This document shows positions 33,064 through 43,611 of a DNA stretch of 64,000 bases, in pieces; position 1 is the first letter of the stretch, and each line of letters begins with the position of its first letter. The stretch comes from Datura wrightii. Its lineage: Eukaryota > Streptophyta > Magnoliopsida > Solanales > Solanaceae. Below the pieces are notes generated by a model. The model was not told the DNA's origin. It ran no database searches and saw nothing but the letters and a program-made list of their open reading frames with translations. The position numbers were made by a program, and so were the translations under genes. The DNA is taken from NCBI GenBank assembly GCA_035772735.1, contig JASDFA010000010.1:133055001-133119000 (forward strand), in the 5' to 3' direction.

Positions 33064-33308
33064 GGTATCAGTTTCCTCCCTAGTACTCTATTTAGTTTCA
33101 TCTTCAGTTCATGTGCCCCAATTTCTTTCATGTTAATGTCTGTATTTGTAATTTATCAATTCAATTCAGTCATGTAATTCAGTCTAGAGTTAGTCACTCC
33201 ATCAGTTTTTAGCTTAAATATTTAGTGTTTAAGTATGATGATTGCATTTCTCAGCTTTTCAGTATGATTTACCACATTCGAGGATGAATATTCCCAAGGG
33301 GAAGATAT
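33064..33308 (+). other. 3' UTR and polypurine tract of element 2
   Basis: Non-coding sequence with the CATTCGAGGATGAATA box, then CCCAAGGGGAAGATAT as the polypurine tract (about 33292-33308) before LTR start TGTAATACC. Confidence 0.75.
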
Positions 33309-36080
33309 TGTAATACCTCGAAATCCCTAAGATTAGACCCGAGGGTTGAAATGGAGAAAATAGAATATTTTGCACCAGGTCACAGGAAGAGTCGTCCAGT
33401 GACCCGTGAGGTGCACCACGAGTCATTAAGTGACTCGTGGGGAGGAGGGTGGACTTAGTTGGAATTTTGGGTTTATGGTTGACCACGGGTTGGACCATGA
33501 GTCGTGGTCATCACCACAGGTCGTCAAGTGGGTCGTGGTCAGTGATTGGCTTAAAGGTTGAAGGTTTCGAGCAGTGATCCTAATGATTGATCACCATGAA
33601 TTATAGGGTACACCACGAGTCATGGTGTCCCTCGTGGTGACCAGTGCAGGGGAGGTATTCAAGTAATGGAAATGACAGGCAGGCCATGACTCGTCCAGTA
33701 CCTAGGGATTGGCAGTGAGTATTTTCCTGCGAATTTAATAAGGGATTTTTCATAATTTCTAAGTTCCTAAAGCCTAAACTACGTCATTTTAAGCTCAAAA
33801 AAGTGTGTTTTAAGAGGGGTAAGTTCATTCTAAGCCCATTCTCTACCATGCATGCAAACTTAGAGGTTCTAAAAGGTGATCAAGCTTAGATTCATCAAGT
33901 TCTTCCCCAAATTTCCATTAAGCATTCAAGAGGGTTGTATAATCAGACTCTTCCAGGTATGTAGGGTTATGAATGGGTGTATTCATCCACACTCATGTCC
34001 AATCCCTCTTCAACCAAAATTCTAGTTGATGAATCTATGGGGTTTTAACCCAACATGTGAATTCTCTAAGTATCAATCATGAGTATGATCTGTACATGTT
34101 TCTAATGTTGAATTATGACTCATGAGCATATTTTACTATGTTTTCAATTACAAATTATGTTTTCAAGTTTAAAAAATTATAATGCCCATCCATGGAAGTT
34201 CATGAAAGTTGAGATCTATGATATATTTATTCAAGCATGATAAGATGTATATGATGGAAGTATGATTTAGAATTACCCATGTCCATGTTCATGTTTTTGA
34301 ATGATCAAGTCTATGTCAAGCATGTTTAAGTACATTCTCATTCTCAAGATTCAAGGCTATTCCTTTCACACCATTGGCAAATTCAACCATTTCCCCAGCT
34401 TGAATCTCGTTCAATCCATAAACACGTGCAATCCCATCTCCAACTGAGACCACTCGACCAATTTCATCCACTTGAAAATTCATGTAAAAGTTGCTAATTC
34501 GACTTTCTAATAGACTTGTTAGTTCCGCAGCTCGGGGATAAAGTTCCATAATTCAGATGATGAAGCAAATCCCTAAAGTCAAAGTAGTCCATGAAAGCAT
34601 CTATTTTTTCCGTTCAAGAAATTGCTTATGTAAAGATGGGGTGAGTCTCTTATAAGATCTTCCTTTCTTCTCTTTTCTTCTATTAGTTAGCTTGGATTGA
34701 GAAAGCTATGCCCAATAGCGCTTAGCCATGTGTGTGTAGACCGAAATGGTCTCTTCATTGAGCATTTCTCTTTCCTATCCCGTCCTTACGCTACGCTATC
34801 CATAAGGTTGACGCCGCACCTATCATTCGAGGGGAGGCGGGACACTGCGAGGTGGGTAGTTTATCTGGGGTGGATGCCTTTGAGCAAGCCCATATGATCA
34901 AGTAGGTTTCATGATTTATCTAAACTTCATGTTATTATCTTACCACATGGATTTTGGAGTCTAGAATCTCACTATTTTCAGCTTTTGGTATGGTTTGAGC
35001 CCAAGGCTCCTCATGTTATGATTTCAGATTATGAATGTATGTTTTGATTCAGCTTCGTCACTAGACAATGGTCAGCTTCATTGAAAAATGATGGAGAGCA
35101 TATGCATATTTTTTAGAGTAGTGTCTAGCACTGAGTAGGCTAAGGGTCGGTCAACCCTATGAATCAGAACAACGTGCCAACATAGATATGTTCAGATTAT
35201 TTGGGACCTCCCTTGTGAGCTTCCCCTGCCCCGAATGGGCCCTTAACTTGATATCAATATCATGGTAGCGTCCCTATCCCTGGAAAGGATTTGAATGGCT
35301 CTACCCACTTGAGTGTAATAGTCAGAACCATGTAAGCTCTATCATGGTAATGTCGGTTATATGATGAGTCTCCCATTGTTCGTCATGATTTCAGTTATGC
35401 ATGTTCATCAGTCATATTATTATGTTTTCAGCTGGCTTGACCCAATATTCAATTTTACTTATGATTATCAGTTTTTCATCTTTAGATCATTTGATTAAGA
35501 TATGATATTCAGTTATGCTAAATCATGTTTTTAGATAATAGCATAAAATCCCTACTCTCAGACTCTTATGATGAAATGTTTTATGATATGCATGATCTCT
35601 GTTTTACTTGCTTAGTGGTTTTACTTACCTTATATACTTGGTATATTTTATGTACTGACTGCATACTCTATGTTGTATCTTTGCATGATACAAGCTCGGA
35701 TATTCAGGCTCAGTCCCGCCATTAGCCAGACTCTCAGTATTAGCATCTCCTAGTGTCAGTTTGTGAATCGTTATCTTCCAAGGGCCCTTTATCAGTTGTA
35801 TTTAGTATTTTTAGTTTCAGACTATAGTGTGTTAGTTGGGGTCTTGTCCCATCAACTCGTCAGTAGTAGAGGCTTATTTGACATAGTATGTACTCAGTTT
35901 CATACTTGTGTTATGTATTCAGATGTTATGTTATTATCAGACTTCTGACATATTATATATGTTAGACTTCTACTTGATTATGTTGAGTTTAGATGTCATG
36001 TTCAGGCCATGGGTAGACTTGGAGCCTCTTGGGGTTCTTTGTCCCGTGTCTCGATCGGGGCCTATGTTCGGGTTGTGACA
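33309..36080 (+). repeat. Element 2 3' LTR, with a mitochondrial insertion
   Basis: It starts TGTAATACCTCG and ends GGGTTGTGACA. It is similar to the element 1 LTRs in reverse, including the CACGAGTC/GACTCGTGG cluster (about 33390-33700) and the ...AGACTTCT...TATTATATATGTTAGA...CGGG(T)TGTGACA end. At 2772 bp it is about 560 bp longer than the element 1 LTRs, the length of the mitochondrial piece at about 34333-34897. Confidence 0.88.
34333..34897 (-). other. atp1: Mitochondrial DNA insertion (NUMT) with the 5' end of atp1
   Basis: On the minus strand 34549 down to about 34333 encodes the first 70 or so residues of mitochondrial ATP synthase subunit alpha: PRAAELTSLLESR, VDEIGRVVSVGDGIARVYGL, NEIQAGEMVEFANG and GIALNLENENV. 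It then breaks off into LTR sequence. To 34897 the segment continues upstream of the start codon with GC-richer non-coding sequence unlike the LTR, probably mitochondrial upstream DNA. ATGATCAAG occurs near both edges (about 34302 and 34889). It is a dead fragment in the nucleus. Boundaries are approximate, especially on the right. Confidence 0.85.
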
Positions 36081-36560
36081 TGTACAGACCTAGAGTAATG
36101 GAGATTACATATCTAGATTGTAAGAGTTGTGGGAAGAACCATTTGGGGGAATGCATGGCTGGTTCAGGCACTTGTTTTTGGTGCAGCAAGTCTGGTTATT
36201 AACTTAGAGATTGCCCAACAGCCAAGCGGGGTGAGAGTAGAGCCCCAGACACCTCTTTAGTAGCTCCGATAGCTCGCCCATCTCAGAAGGATGCATCGTC
36301 TAGTACAGGTGGCGGACAATGTCAAAACTGCTTCTACGCCTTATCATCACATCAGGATCATGACAAATCTCCAGAAGTAGTCACAAGTATGTCATGAGCT
36401 TTTTGTGTTACTCTTTGCGTGTTATTAGACCCAAGAACCACAATATGGAATAGAAAATCCTTTGTTGCATGTTGGAAAGAGATTGTCATTAGATGGTGTG
36501 AAATAGTTATAAGTATGAAGCATTCAGTGAAAACCTTTAGAGGTTAAGGAGAAGCCAAAA
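36081..36560 (+). pseudogene. Element 3 gag knuckles and protease start
   Basis: Reads CKSCGKNHLGEC, then CFWCSKSGY-stop-LRDCPTAKRG (the second knuckle His is Tyr), then a Ser/Pro linker, GGGQCQNCFYALSSHQDHD, EVVTSMS and VLLDPRTT (the protease active-site region, D-P-R). Sequence similarity then fades. This is the standard chromovirus Gag-protease junction. Confidence 0.75.
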
Positions 36561-37355
36561 GTTAGTTGCTAAGCCCAACCTTAAGGAGAAAGATCCAGGA
36601 GCCTCAGAATGATGGCTTTAAGCTAAGCGGGAGATAATAAGTCAATGAGTCAAGTCAAATCTTGAGTGTTCTAGTAGTGGAGTCCCAACACTAGTAGCTA
36701 TAGGATGTTAATCCCTTCAGGTTCAGATGATTTCCCTTATGTTTTAGTCGACACTACATTCTACTCATGCTTATGTTTAGACTCCCAGAATACTAGATGG
36801 CTTCTTTAGACAGTGATCCTAGTCTTGATCCATGACTCCATGAATCTCAACTTCATATCAGGAAACCAGCTAGGTATGAATACTCATGTCTCCCAGTATG
36901 CTCAACCCTACGAAATCAGTCCTTAGAATTTGACTTAATGGCTCAATAGAGCAAGTTACCTCATGTATGTGTTCAATTTTAGATGTCATGAACGATTTCT
37001 GCTTATGAGTCCCCTACTCTCAGTCAAACCAGATACCATGATAGCTAAATCAATATCAGGAAGCAGTTTGAGAGTGATAACTTAATCCTTACCAGCTCAG
37101 TTCTAGTTTGAGGAAATAGTTCCTCCTCAGTAACTCTACCTAGTTCCACTTCAGTCTTATGTCTTCTAGTCCCTCTCATGTCTTAGAATGCATGCTCGAA
37201 TCATGATTTCAGTTTAGCTATGTAATTTGTCTCGGAGTTAGATACTCATCAACATTTGGCCTTTAGGATTCAATTCTTGGGATTGCAGCTCTTTCCCAAG
37301 ACTTTCAACTCAGTTAGCCCACATTCGAGGATGAATGATCCTAAGGGGGCGATAA
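36561..37355 (+). other. Degenerate interior, 3' UTR and polypurine tract of element 3
   Basis: No coding frame. The later part (about 37080-37340) resembles the 3' UTR of element 2 (TCCTCCTCAGTAACTCTACC, TAGTTCCACTTCAG, the CATTCGAGGATGAATGA box). The polypurine tract TAAGGGGGCGATAA is at 37342-37355. Confidence 0.6.
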
Positions 37356-40071
37356 TGTAACACCCTAAAAGTTTCTAAGATTATACCCCAAACCTAAAGC
37401 AAGAAACCAGCAGGAAAGTGGAAATTTTTCCTCAAAATGAGTCGTGGTAAGACCCGTTAGATAACTCGACAAATCATGGTCAGACTCGTGGTTAGCAGCC
37501 AGTGACATTTTCTTCTTAAAGCTAAGGGGTAATGATTCACATCATAACTCGCTGTGTGATTTGATGAGTCATGGAGTCTCTCGTCATGAGCAACAGTTTA
37601 TGAATCTGGACGAGTCTTCCTAGGATCATGAGTGAAGTGACAACTCATTGGTTTGAGTAATGAGTCATCTTGAGGGGTCATCAAGTGAAGTTCAGAAAAA
37701 GGTGCAGACTTGGCTCAGTGGTAATGGAAGGGTACAATGACCTGTTAGGACAAGTAACGACCCGTCATATCGGTTATTGGAAAAATCTCAAGAAATAGAC
37801 CACTTGAGGCAGTGGTAACGACAAGAGGAATGACGAGTCATTGTTACAAGTAACGAGTCATCGTGTTCAGTCATTGGGTAAAGAATCAAAATGTAGCAAA
37901 TCAGCTCTAGAAGTAATGGATGGTTCAATGAGTCGTCAAGCCTAGTAGCGACTCGTTATGTAGGTTATGGGCACTGACGAGCAAATTTTTTAAAGTGAAT
38001 CTCCAAGGGTATTTTAGTAAAATTTTATGCTTCTAACTCCTAAGTGATATCGTTTTGGGTATCCTAATAGTCGAATTTAAGGAGTTTTCATAGCCTAATT
38101 CCTCATTCCTTCTCAAATCATCCGTAGAGTTCTTCTTCTCCCTTCCTCTCAAGGCTCAAGACCTACGGTTTCTAAAGCTTCAAGGTTCAAGTTCTAGTGG
38201 GGGATTTGATCAAGCCAGGTACGTGGGACTTCAACAAGGATCTCCTTTCATCCTTGTATCCCAATTTATGTAAAAAACCCTAGTTACTTTGATTCCCTAG
38301 AAAAGTATGTCTTAGAGTTTCGATCTATGCATGACTTATCACATGTCTTCCATAAATTTCAAGGCCCTCATGGTAGATAGCTATGTATGCTTATGATTTG
38401 CCTCTCAAACTCATGATTTATGTCTATGATATGATGGTCGCATGATTTCTAAGACTCTACCATGATTTAGCACTATTTTCGAAATATGGCCCTTTGAAAT
38501 ACCTATATGAGTTTACCATGATTTCAGTATGTATGTTTAAACCATGATTCAAATCTATGAGTTCCCATGAATGTAGAATACATGATTTATATTACGCTTT
38601 TGGCCTATGATTTTATGAATTTAGTATGAAAAACATGTCTATGATTCCCTAGACTCTCAGGCCTCTTGCTAGTAGAAAGTAGCCCTGACTAGACTCTCAT
38701 GAATTCAGTATGTTCGGAATGTTTATGGTTATTTGGAATCTTAGGTCTCTTGTTCACTAAAAGTAGCCTCGTCTAGTCCTAGAACCTCAATTCCCATCAG
38801 ACTCTTAAGTCTCTCGATATTAGAGAGTATCCCTTACTAGATAGATGATATCATTTTTGAGCCTTCCATGTTAGTATAGTCATGGTCCTTTAGAGTCTCG
38901 AGATTTTCTTGTTAGATAAAGTGGTTTCGACTAGTCTTAGGACATCAGCTTCTGATTTATTAGTTGCATGTACCCTCATGTTCGGTTGGGAGTAGCACTT
39001 AGCACTAAGCAGGCTAGGTTCCCAACATACCCAGGTCTCAGAAAAATGTGCCACCGTAGGATAAGAGATTCTCAGTAGTAGAGAATGTTTCCCTTAGCTC
39101 GAGGAATATAGGATCCTCATTATTTGAGAGTGTCTCCCTTGCCTCAATGGGCGCAAGCAGGGGTCATCATTATTAGAGATTTTCACCCCATGTTAGAGTA
39201 TGATATCACGCCAATCAGAGTTATTACTCTTGGAAAGGTATGAACACCCTCTTAACTGGGGTTACAGGTTGGACTCCATGAGGCTCACATTGGAGTTTGT
39301 AGGTTAATAGGCTCTTCCACAGTCCAACTCAGATTCAGTCTCAAACCAATATATAACTAGGTTAATAGGCTCTTCCACAGTCCAACTCAGATTCAGTCTC
39401 AAACCAATATCAATTATATATTTCAGATCATGATTTTAGATTCAATCTTCAGTACATGTGCATAACCCTTAAATCAACTTTACTGGTATTCTACCTTAAA
39501 TGTTTTCAAACTAGCACTTTATGTCAATAGCTATGTATTAAGATAGGGTCATTGTATTTCAATTAGTCTCTTTTAGTTCACCTGTGTGTTTCTAGTTTCA
39601 TTTATGATTCCCATCTACTCAATACATTTCAAGTACTGATCGCATACTTTATGTACCATATCATTTTATGATATAGATCCAGGATTTCACACTCAGCCTC
39701 GCGGGTAGAGACGTTCTATTCTCTCAGGTGATAGTGGTGAGTCCTCATCTACCAAGGATAGGATTCATAATTTTCCTTATTTAAGTTTTATCTCAATTTC
39801 AGATTTTGGAGTTAGTTGGGGACTTGTACCAGTAGCTCATAAGATTAATAGAGACTTTCAGCCTGTGTAGTGACAAATTTCGCTTTTGACTCAGTGCTAT
39901 TAATAAGTTATGTTCTTACTTGTATGATTGGCTATTTTCAGTTAGCTCCCACTCAGTTATGTTCTATTAGTTGTTGTTGTGTTAGTATTATGGTACGCTA
40001 TGGGTTAGCTTGGAGCCATTCATGGTTCCAGATCCCTGTCTTGATCTGGGGTCTTAGCTCGGGTCATGACA
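37356..40071 (+). repeat. Element 3 3' LTR
   Basis: It starts TGTAACACCCTAAAAG and ends CGGGTCATGACA. It belongs to the same LTR family as the element 4 LTR at 56264-58476, whose reverse complement begins TGTAACACCTTAAAAG. It has a cluster of ACGAGTCAT/AACGACTCGT words at about 37440-37980 and a 58-bp tandem duplication at 39301-39410. Confidence 0.85.
39301..39410. repeat. 58-bp tandem duplication in element 3 LTR
   Basis: AGGTTAATAGGCTCTTCCAC... is repeated at 39301 and 39359, with 52 bases identical in each. It is probably a slippage or repair duplication. Confidence 0.9.
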
Positions 40072-40763
40072 GATATCCTGCTGAGGCATCAACCACTACA
40101 TTGGCTTTTCTCGGGTGATATAACACACTCATTTCATAATCTTTCAATAATTCTAGCCATCTCTCTAACGAATATTTAAATCCTTCTGACTGAACACATT
40201 GCATGCTTTTTGGTTAGTAAAAATGTCCACATGAACTCCATAAAGGTAGTGCCTCCAAATCTTCACGGCGAATACTACTACTGCCAGCTCAATATCGTGA
40301 GTCAGATAGTTCTTCTTATGAGCCTTGAGCTGTCTGGAAGCATAAGCTATAACTTTACCATGCTGCATCAGAACACATCCGAGGATGAGTCTGGAGGCAT
40401 CATAGTAGATCATGAATCCATCTGAACGTTATAGCAGAGTCAAAACTAGGGATGTAGTAAGTCGAGTCTTCAACTCCTGAAAACTCTTCTCACATGTATC
40501 AAACCACTGAAACTTCACCTTATTTTGAGTTAGTTGGTCAAAGGAGAGGCAATGGGGGAGAATTCCTCCACGAACCATCTATAGTAGCTGGCTAGACCTA
40601 AGAAACTGCTAATGTATGACAGAGAAATGGATCTTGGCCAGACCTTAACTGCCACTATCTTTTAAGGATCTACCTAAATACCAACATTGGAGACCACATG
40701 ACCAAGGAATGCCACTGATTTTAGCCAGAATTCACACTTGCTGAATTTAGAGAACAACTGTCG
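40072..40763 (-). pseudogene. Element 4 reverse transcriptase end and RNase H
   Basis: Minus strand: KCEFWLKSVAFLGHVVSN (near 40740-40690), SSFLGLASYYRWF (near 40590), YYDASRLILGCVLMQHGKV (near 40400), NYLTHDIELAVVVFAVKIW, LYGVHVDIFTNQK (the RNase H Asp of TDH is Asn) and a cut-off KANVVVDA motif at 40080-40110. The RNase H end is severed by the LTR of element 3. Stops are frequent. Confidence 0.8.
40759..40763. repeat. Target-site duplication of element 5 (left copy, TGTCG)
   Basis: The exact second copy is at 51193-51197. Confidence 0.92.
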
Positions 40764-43348
40764 TGTCACGCCCCGCCTTGCGGGGGGGGGGGGGGGGGAG
40801 GGTATGACTGGCACCTGATGCCCTATTAGGACCTGCACTGCTGGACTGCTAAGCCTGGGCACATCTGGTGTCTGGCTGGCTCTAACTCACATTTCTGGAA
40901 ACAAAGGGCTATATAACGGCTGTAAACACACCCCCCCGCCCATTGGCCTATAGCCTCCTGTACCTGTACTGACAGCTGACCAGAAACATATCAATTTAGG
41001 GAATCCTATGTGGGCCGACAAGGCCACCATGCTGTCTATTTATCTATAACTCAATCCTGAAGTACTAGAAAGCTACGTGACCGGCAAGGTCACCACTACT
41101 GGCAAACTATGGCCCCACACGGCCAACATAAAAGAAAGAAAGAGTACTAACAGCTATACAACTGCACGGCCTCACACGACCGGCTCATCTGACCACAGGG
41201 AAATATATACAGACTGCAAGCCTCTAGGAATAGCAATAGAAATGATCGGGACAGGGCCCCGACCTACCCGTACTATACAACCAAAAGAAAATGAAATACA
41301 CTTCTGGAATTCAGTCTCCGGATGACAGGAGCTGAATACTCGATCGCTGACAGGAATTACGTAGTATCGCCTGCTCGTCTATGAGTACCTGCAGGAAAGT
41401 AATGCAGCGCCCCACTGGTACTGAGTATGTAAAGCAATAACTGAAAGAAAAATCTGAAAACAACAATGTAACTGATGAAACTGAAGTAGAAAGAAATAGA
41501 TTAACTGTCTGATAATGTAAGTCATACCTTCTCTCAATTATACTGGAAGGAGTAGGAGTCATACCTGAGAATTTATCATTCTACTGTCGATCTACTCGTA
41601 TCTACTGTAACACGGTATAACATATCATAACATATATAGAACACACAAACCTTACCCGGCCCCCATAAGCCGGGAGGTACAACCAGCACAGAATCTATAC
41701 CCCTACCCCGGTCATCCCATCTCCTATAAACCTGTAAGCATCCTGCCGGTCCCCTGGGTAGGCACTTGGGCTCGCTAAGCCCCTGACTATAACTGCATCT
41801 GAGTCCGGAGGACTCCTGAATCAACACCCGAGCGTATCCGCTCGACAGGGGTGTGTAAGAGCCGACCAAGGCATAATATGGGGAAAACTGGCATCCCATC
41901 TTCGTCCCCTGTGGGACGGCATGCCACTCCGTAGAGCGACGTATCCTCGTCCTCTGGCGGACGAGTCGATACAGCTATCAACCCTGGGGCGGTCATGGAT
42001 GCTAGGTAGTCCAACCCCAAACAATACAACAGTCTCAACTAGTAATACTATCTGCATGTCCCACATACTGAAGCTAATAGTGGTAAAGTATTTGTATAAC
42101 TATATACTGAGCTAGTGACAGTAATATGTACGTACTTAACACATTGCTGAGGCTGGTAATAGTATATATGTATAAATATAGTCTTCTACCAGACTACACT
42201 GGGTCTAATGCTGAACATGATATAGTCTTTCTGCTGAAACTATGTTGTATACTGAGTTTCCATAGTAACATGATTTACTAGTTCTAATATGCTTTCTACC
42301 TTCACTTTAACTTATCGTTCTATTTCTGAGATGTCTTACAGATATTACATTGCTTTACTGGGTTTCAACTGAATAAAATGATACCCTAACATTCTGTGTC
42401 ACATCACATACTGAGCATACTGTGCAGATTCTAACACTTGTATTAGGATCTATATCGGGCTAGCAAGTTTTGCGCAAATTATAACTCGATACTTCTAATA
42501 CCGTACCAACATTCATAATAAGCATAACACATGACTTCTGAACATTCTACTGACCTTTAAATTACTGTACTGTACCAAGATTACTAACTTGCTGAGGAAA
42601 CTAGCTTTACATACCTTATCCTTGAACTATTCGTCTGTCGGACAAGGCTCGGCAGGTACTTCAACTGTTTTCTCCCAACTGCATTAATACATATGTCAAT
42701 CAATACTAAATACAACTTTACTTTAAAGAGTAACGTCACTTTCGATATAGTTTATAGCCTAAACTTAGGCTTATCGAAAGACGGTCGAAAACTTGCTATT
42801 TTTCAGAGGTCCAGAAGGGAGAAATATTCACTTCACAGCTAGGAACGCATAGACACTAGTTTAGAGCAATTCCACTTACCTTAGCTCAGTGGCTCGACGA
42901 TTCGTCGGCCGTATTTCACGAAACTAAATCCGTAGGAATGCTCTCTGCTGCTAAATACCTCAGTATCTGGAGTTAATTTGAGTTTGGACAACGTTTAGCA
43001 GCGTAATCGGACGAAAATTATAATACCTCCTTCGTTCGTACCTTCTCTCTGCTGCTTACTCTCTGTTTTATGGAAAATTATAAGTGTATAAATGATTTAA
43101 AACCGAAGTGGGCTTTATATACTTGGGCCTGGACAAGGCCAACGTGTCACGGAGCCAACGCGGAGGCCTCTCCTCCGTGACACGCTGCCATCGCGGAGGG
43201 GCTCTGCCTCGGCTCCTTCCGCGATGGTTTGACAGGTTTCTCGTCCAATCTTTTTCTGGGCCTTTCTCCAGCACGTATGACCTTCAAATATGCTTAACCA
43301 ACGTGCGAATAGGTCTTCTAGGTGCCGGGAATTCTACGGGGTATAACA
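40764..43348 (-). repeat. Element 5 left LTR (3' LTR in element orientation)
   Basis: It starts TGTCACGCCCCGCC and ends CGGGGTATAACA. It has a run of 17 G at 40782-40798 (10 in the other LTR). The reversed TATA box (CTTTATATA, 43113-43121) and the palindromic module (43141-43225) are close to the U3 start. The ORFs read inside are chance and appear in both LTRs. Confidence 0.93.
43113..43225 (-). promoter_or_regulatory. TATA box with palindromic module in element 5 left LTR
   Basis: In element orientation, CCATCGCGGAAGG / CCTCCGCGATGG and GTGTCACGGAGG...CTCCGTGACACG are followed after about 19 bp by TATATAAAG. Apart from spacing these are the words found in the Athila-like elements A and B. 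The other LTR has them at 50957-51070. Confidence 0.65.
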
Positions 43349-43611
43349 TTCTCCCCCCCTTAAGAATATTCGTCCTCGAATGTACACTGCTATCTGGAGG
43401 ACTACTTAACTTACTTTCTAGAAAAATTTCGGCAGAGTTTCCCCTGTAATATGGACTATAGTAAAAACCTGAAATGCAAAAAAGTCCAACACAGGCACTG
43501 CACGTAATATTTTAGGATTCACTGGATAACGAAGTATCAATCTTTCTCATTCACACACATACAACTATAAGGTACTGCATAAGTAATAATACGGACATAC
43601 CTGTCGCCTGA
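43349..43611 (-). other. Polypurine tract and 3' UTR of element 5
   Basis: The minus strand has CTTAAGGGGGGGAGAA (about 43349-43364) directly before the LTR, preceded by the CATTCGAGGACGAATA box and non-coding sequence back to the pol stop. Confidence 0.8.

Larger units (their letters stand above)
63..36080 (+). mobile_element. Element 2: chromovirus, plus strand, split by elements 1 and B
   Basis: Its pieces in the window are gag 63-201, gag knuckle 19381-19684, pol 29592-33063, 3' UTR and polypurine tract, and 3' LTR 33309-36080. The pieces join once element 1 and element B are removed with their TSDs. The 5' LTR lies beyond the left edge. It is the same broad LTR family as element 1. It appears to be inserted in element 3, whose gag resumes at 36081. 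Confidence 0.82.
36081..40071 (+). mobile_element. Element 3: chromovirus remnant, plus strand, internally deleted
   Basis: In the window it consists of a gag knuckle and protease start (36081-36500), a 3' UTR-like tract (about 36500-37341), a polypurine tract (37342-37355) and a 3' LTR (37356-40071). RT, RNase H and integrase are absent, so several kb have been deleted. The gag side continues to the left of element 2, outside the window. The LTR abuts the cut RNase H of element 4 at 40072, so element 3 was probably inserted there. Confidence 0.75.

Noticed and set aside
34316..34549. A functional nuclear atp1 gene
   Set aside because: Only the N-terminal part is present, it runs into LTR sequence, and no promoter, transit peptide or downstream exons are seen.
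40072..40763. An independent small minus-strand gene
   Set aside because: It is the RT/RNase H part of element 4, and its flanking frame resumes at 51198 after element 5 is removed.
41576..42066. ORFs of 81-107 codons inside the element 5 LTR
   Set aside because: The same ORFs appear in both LTRs (49576-49910) with no recognisable domain. Conservation follows from LTR duplication.
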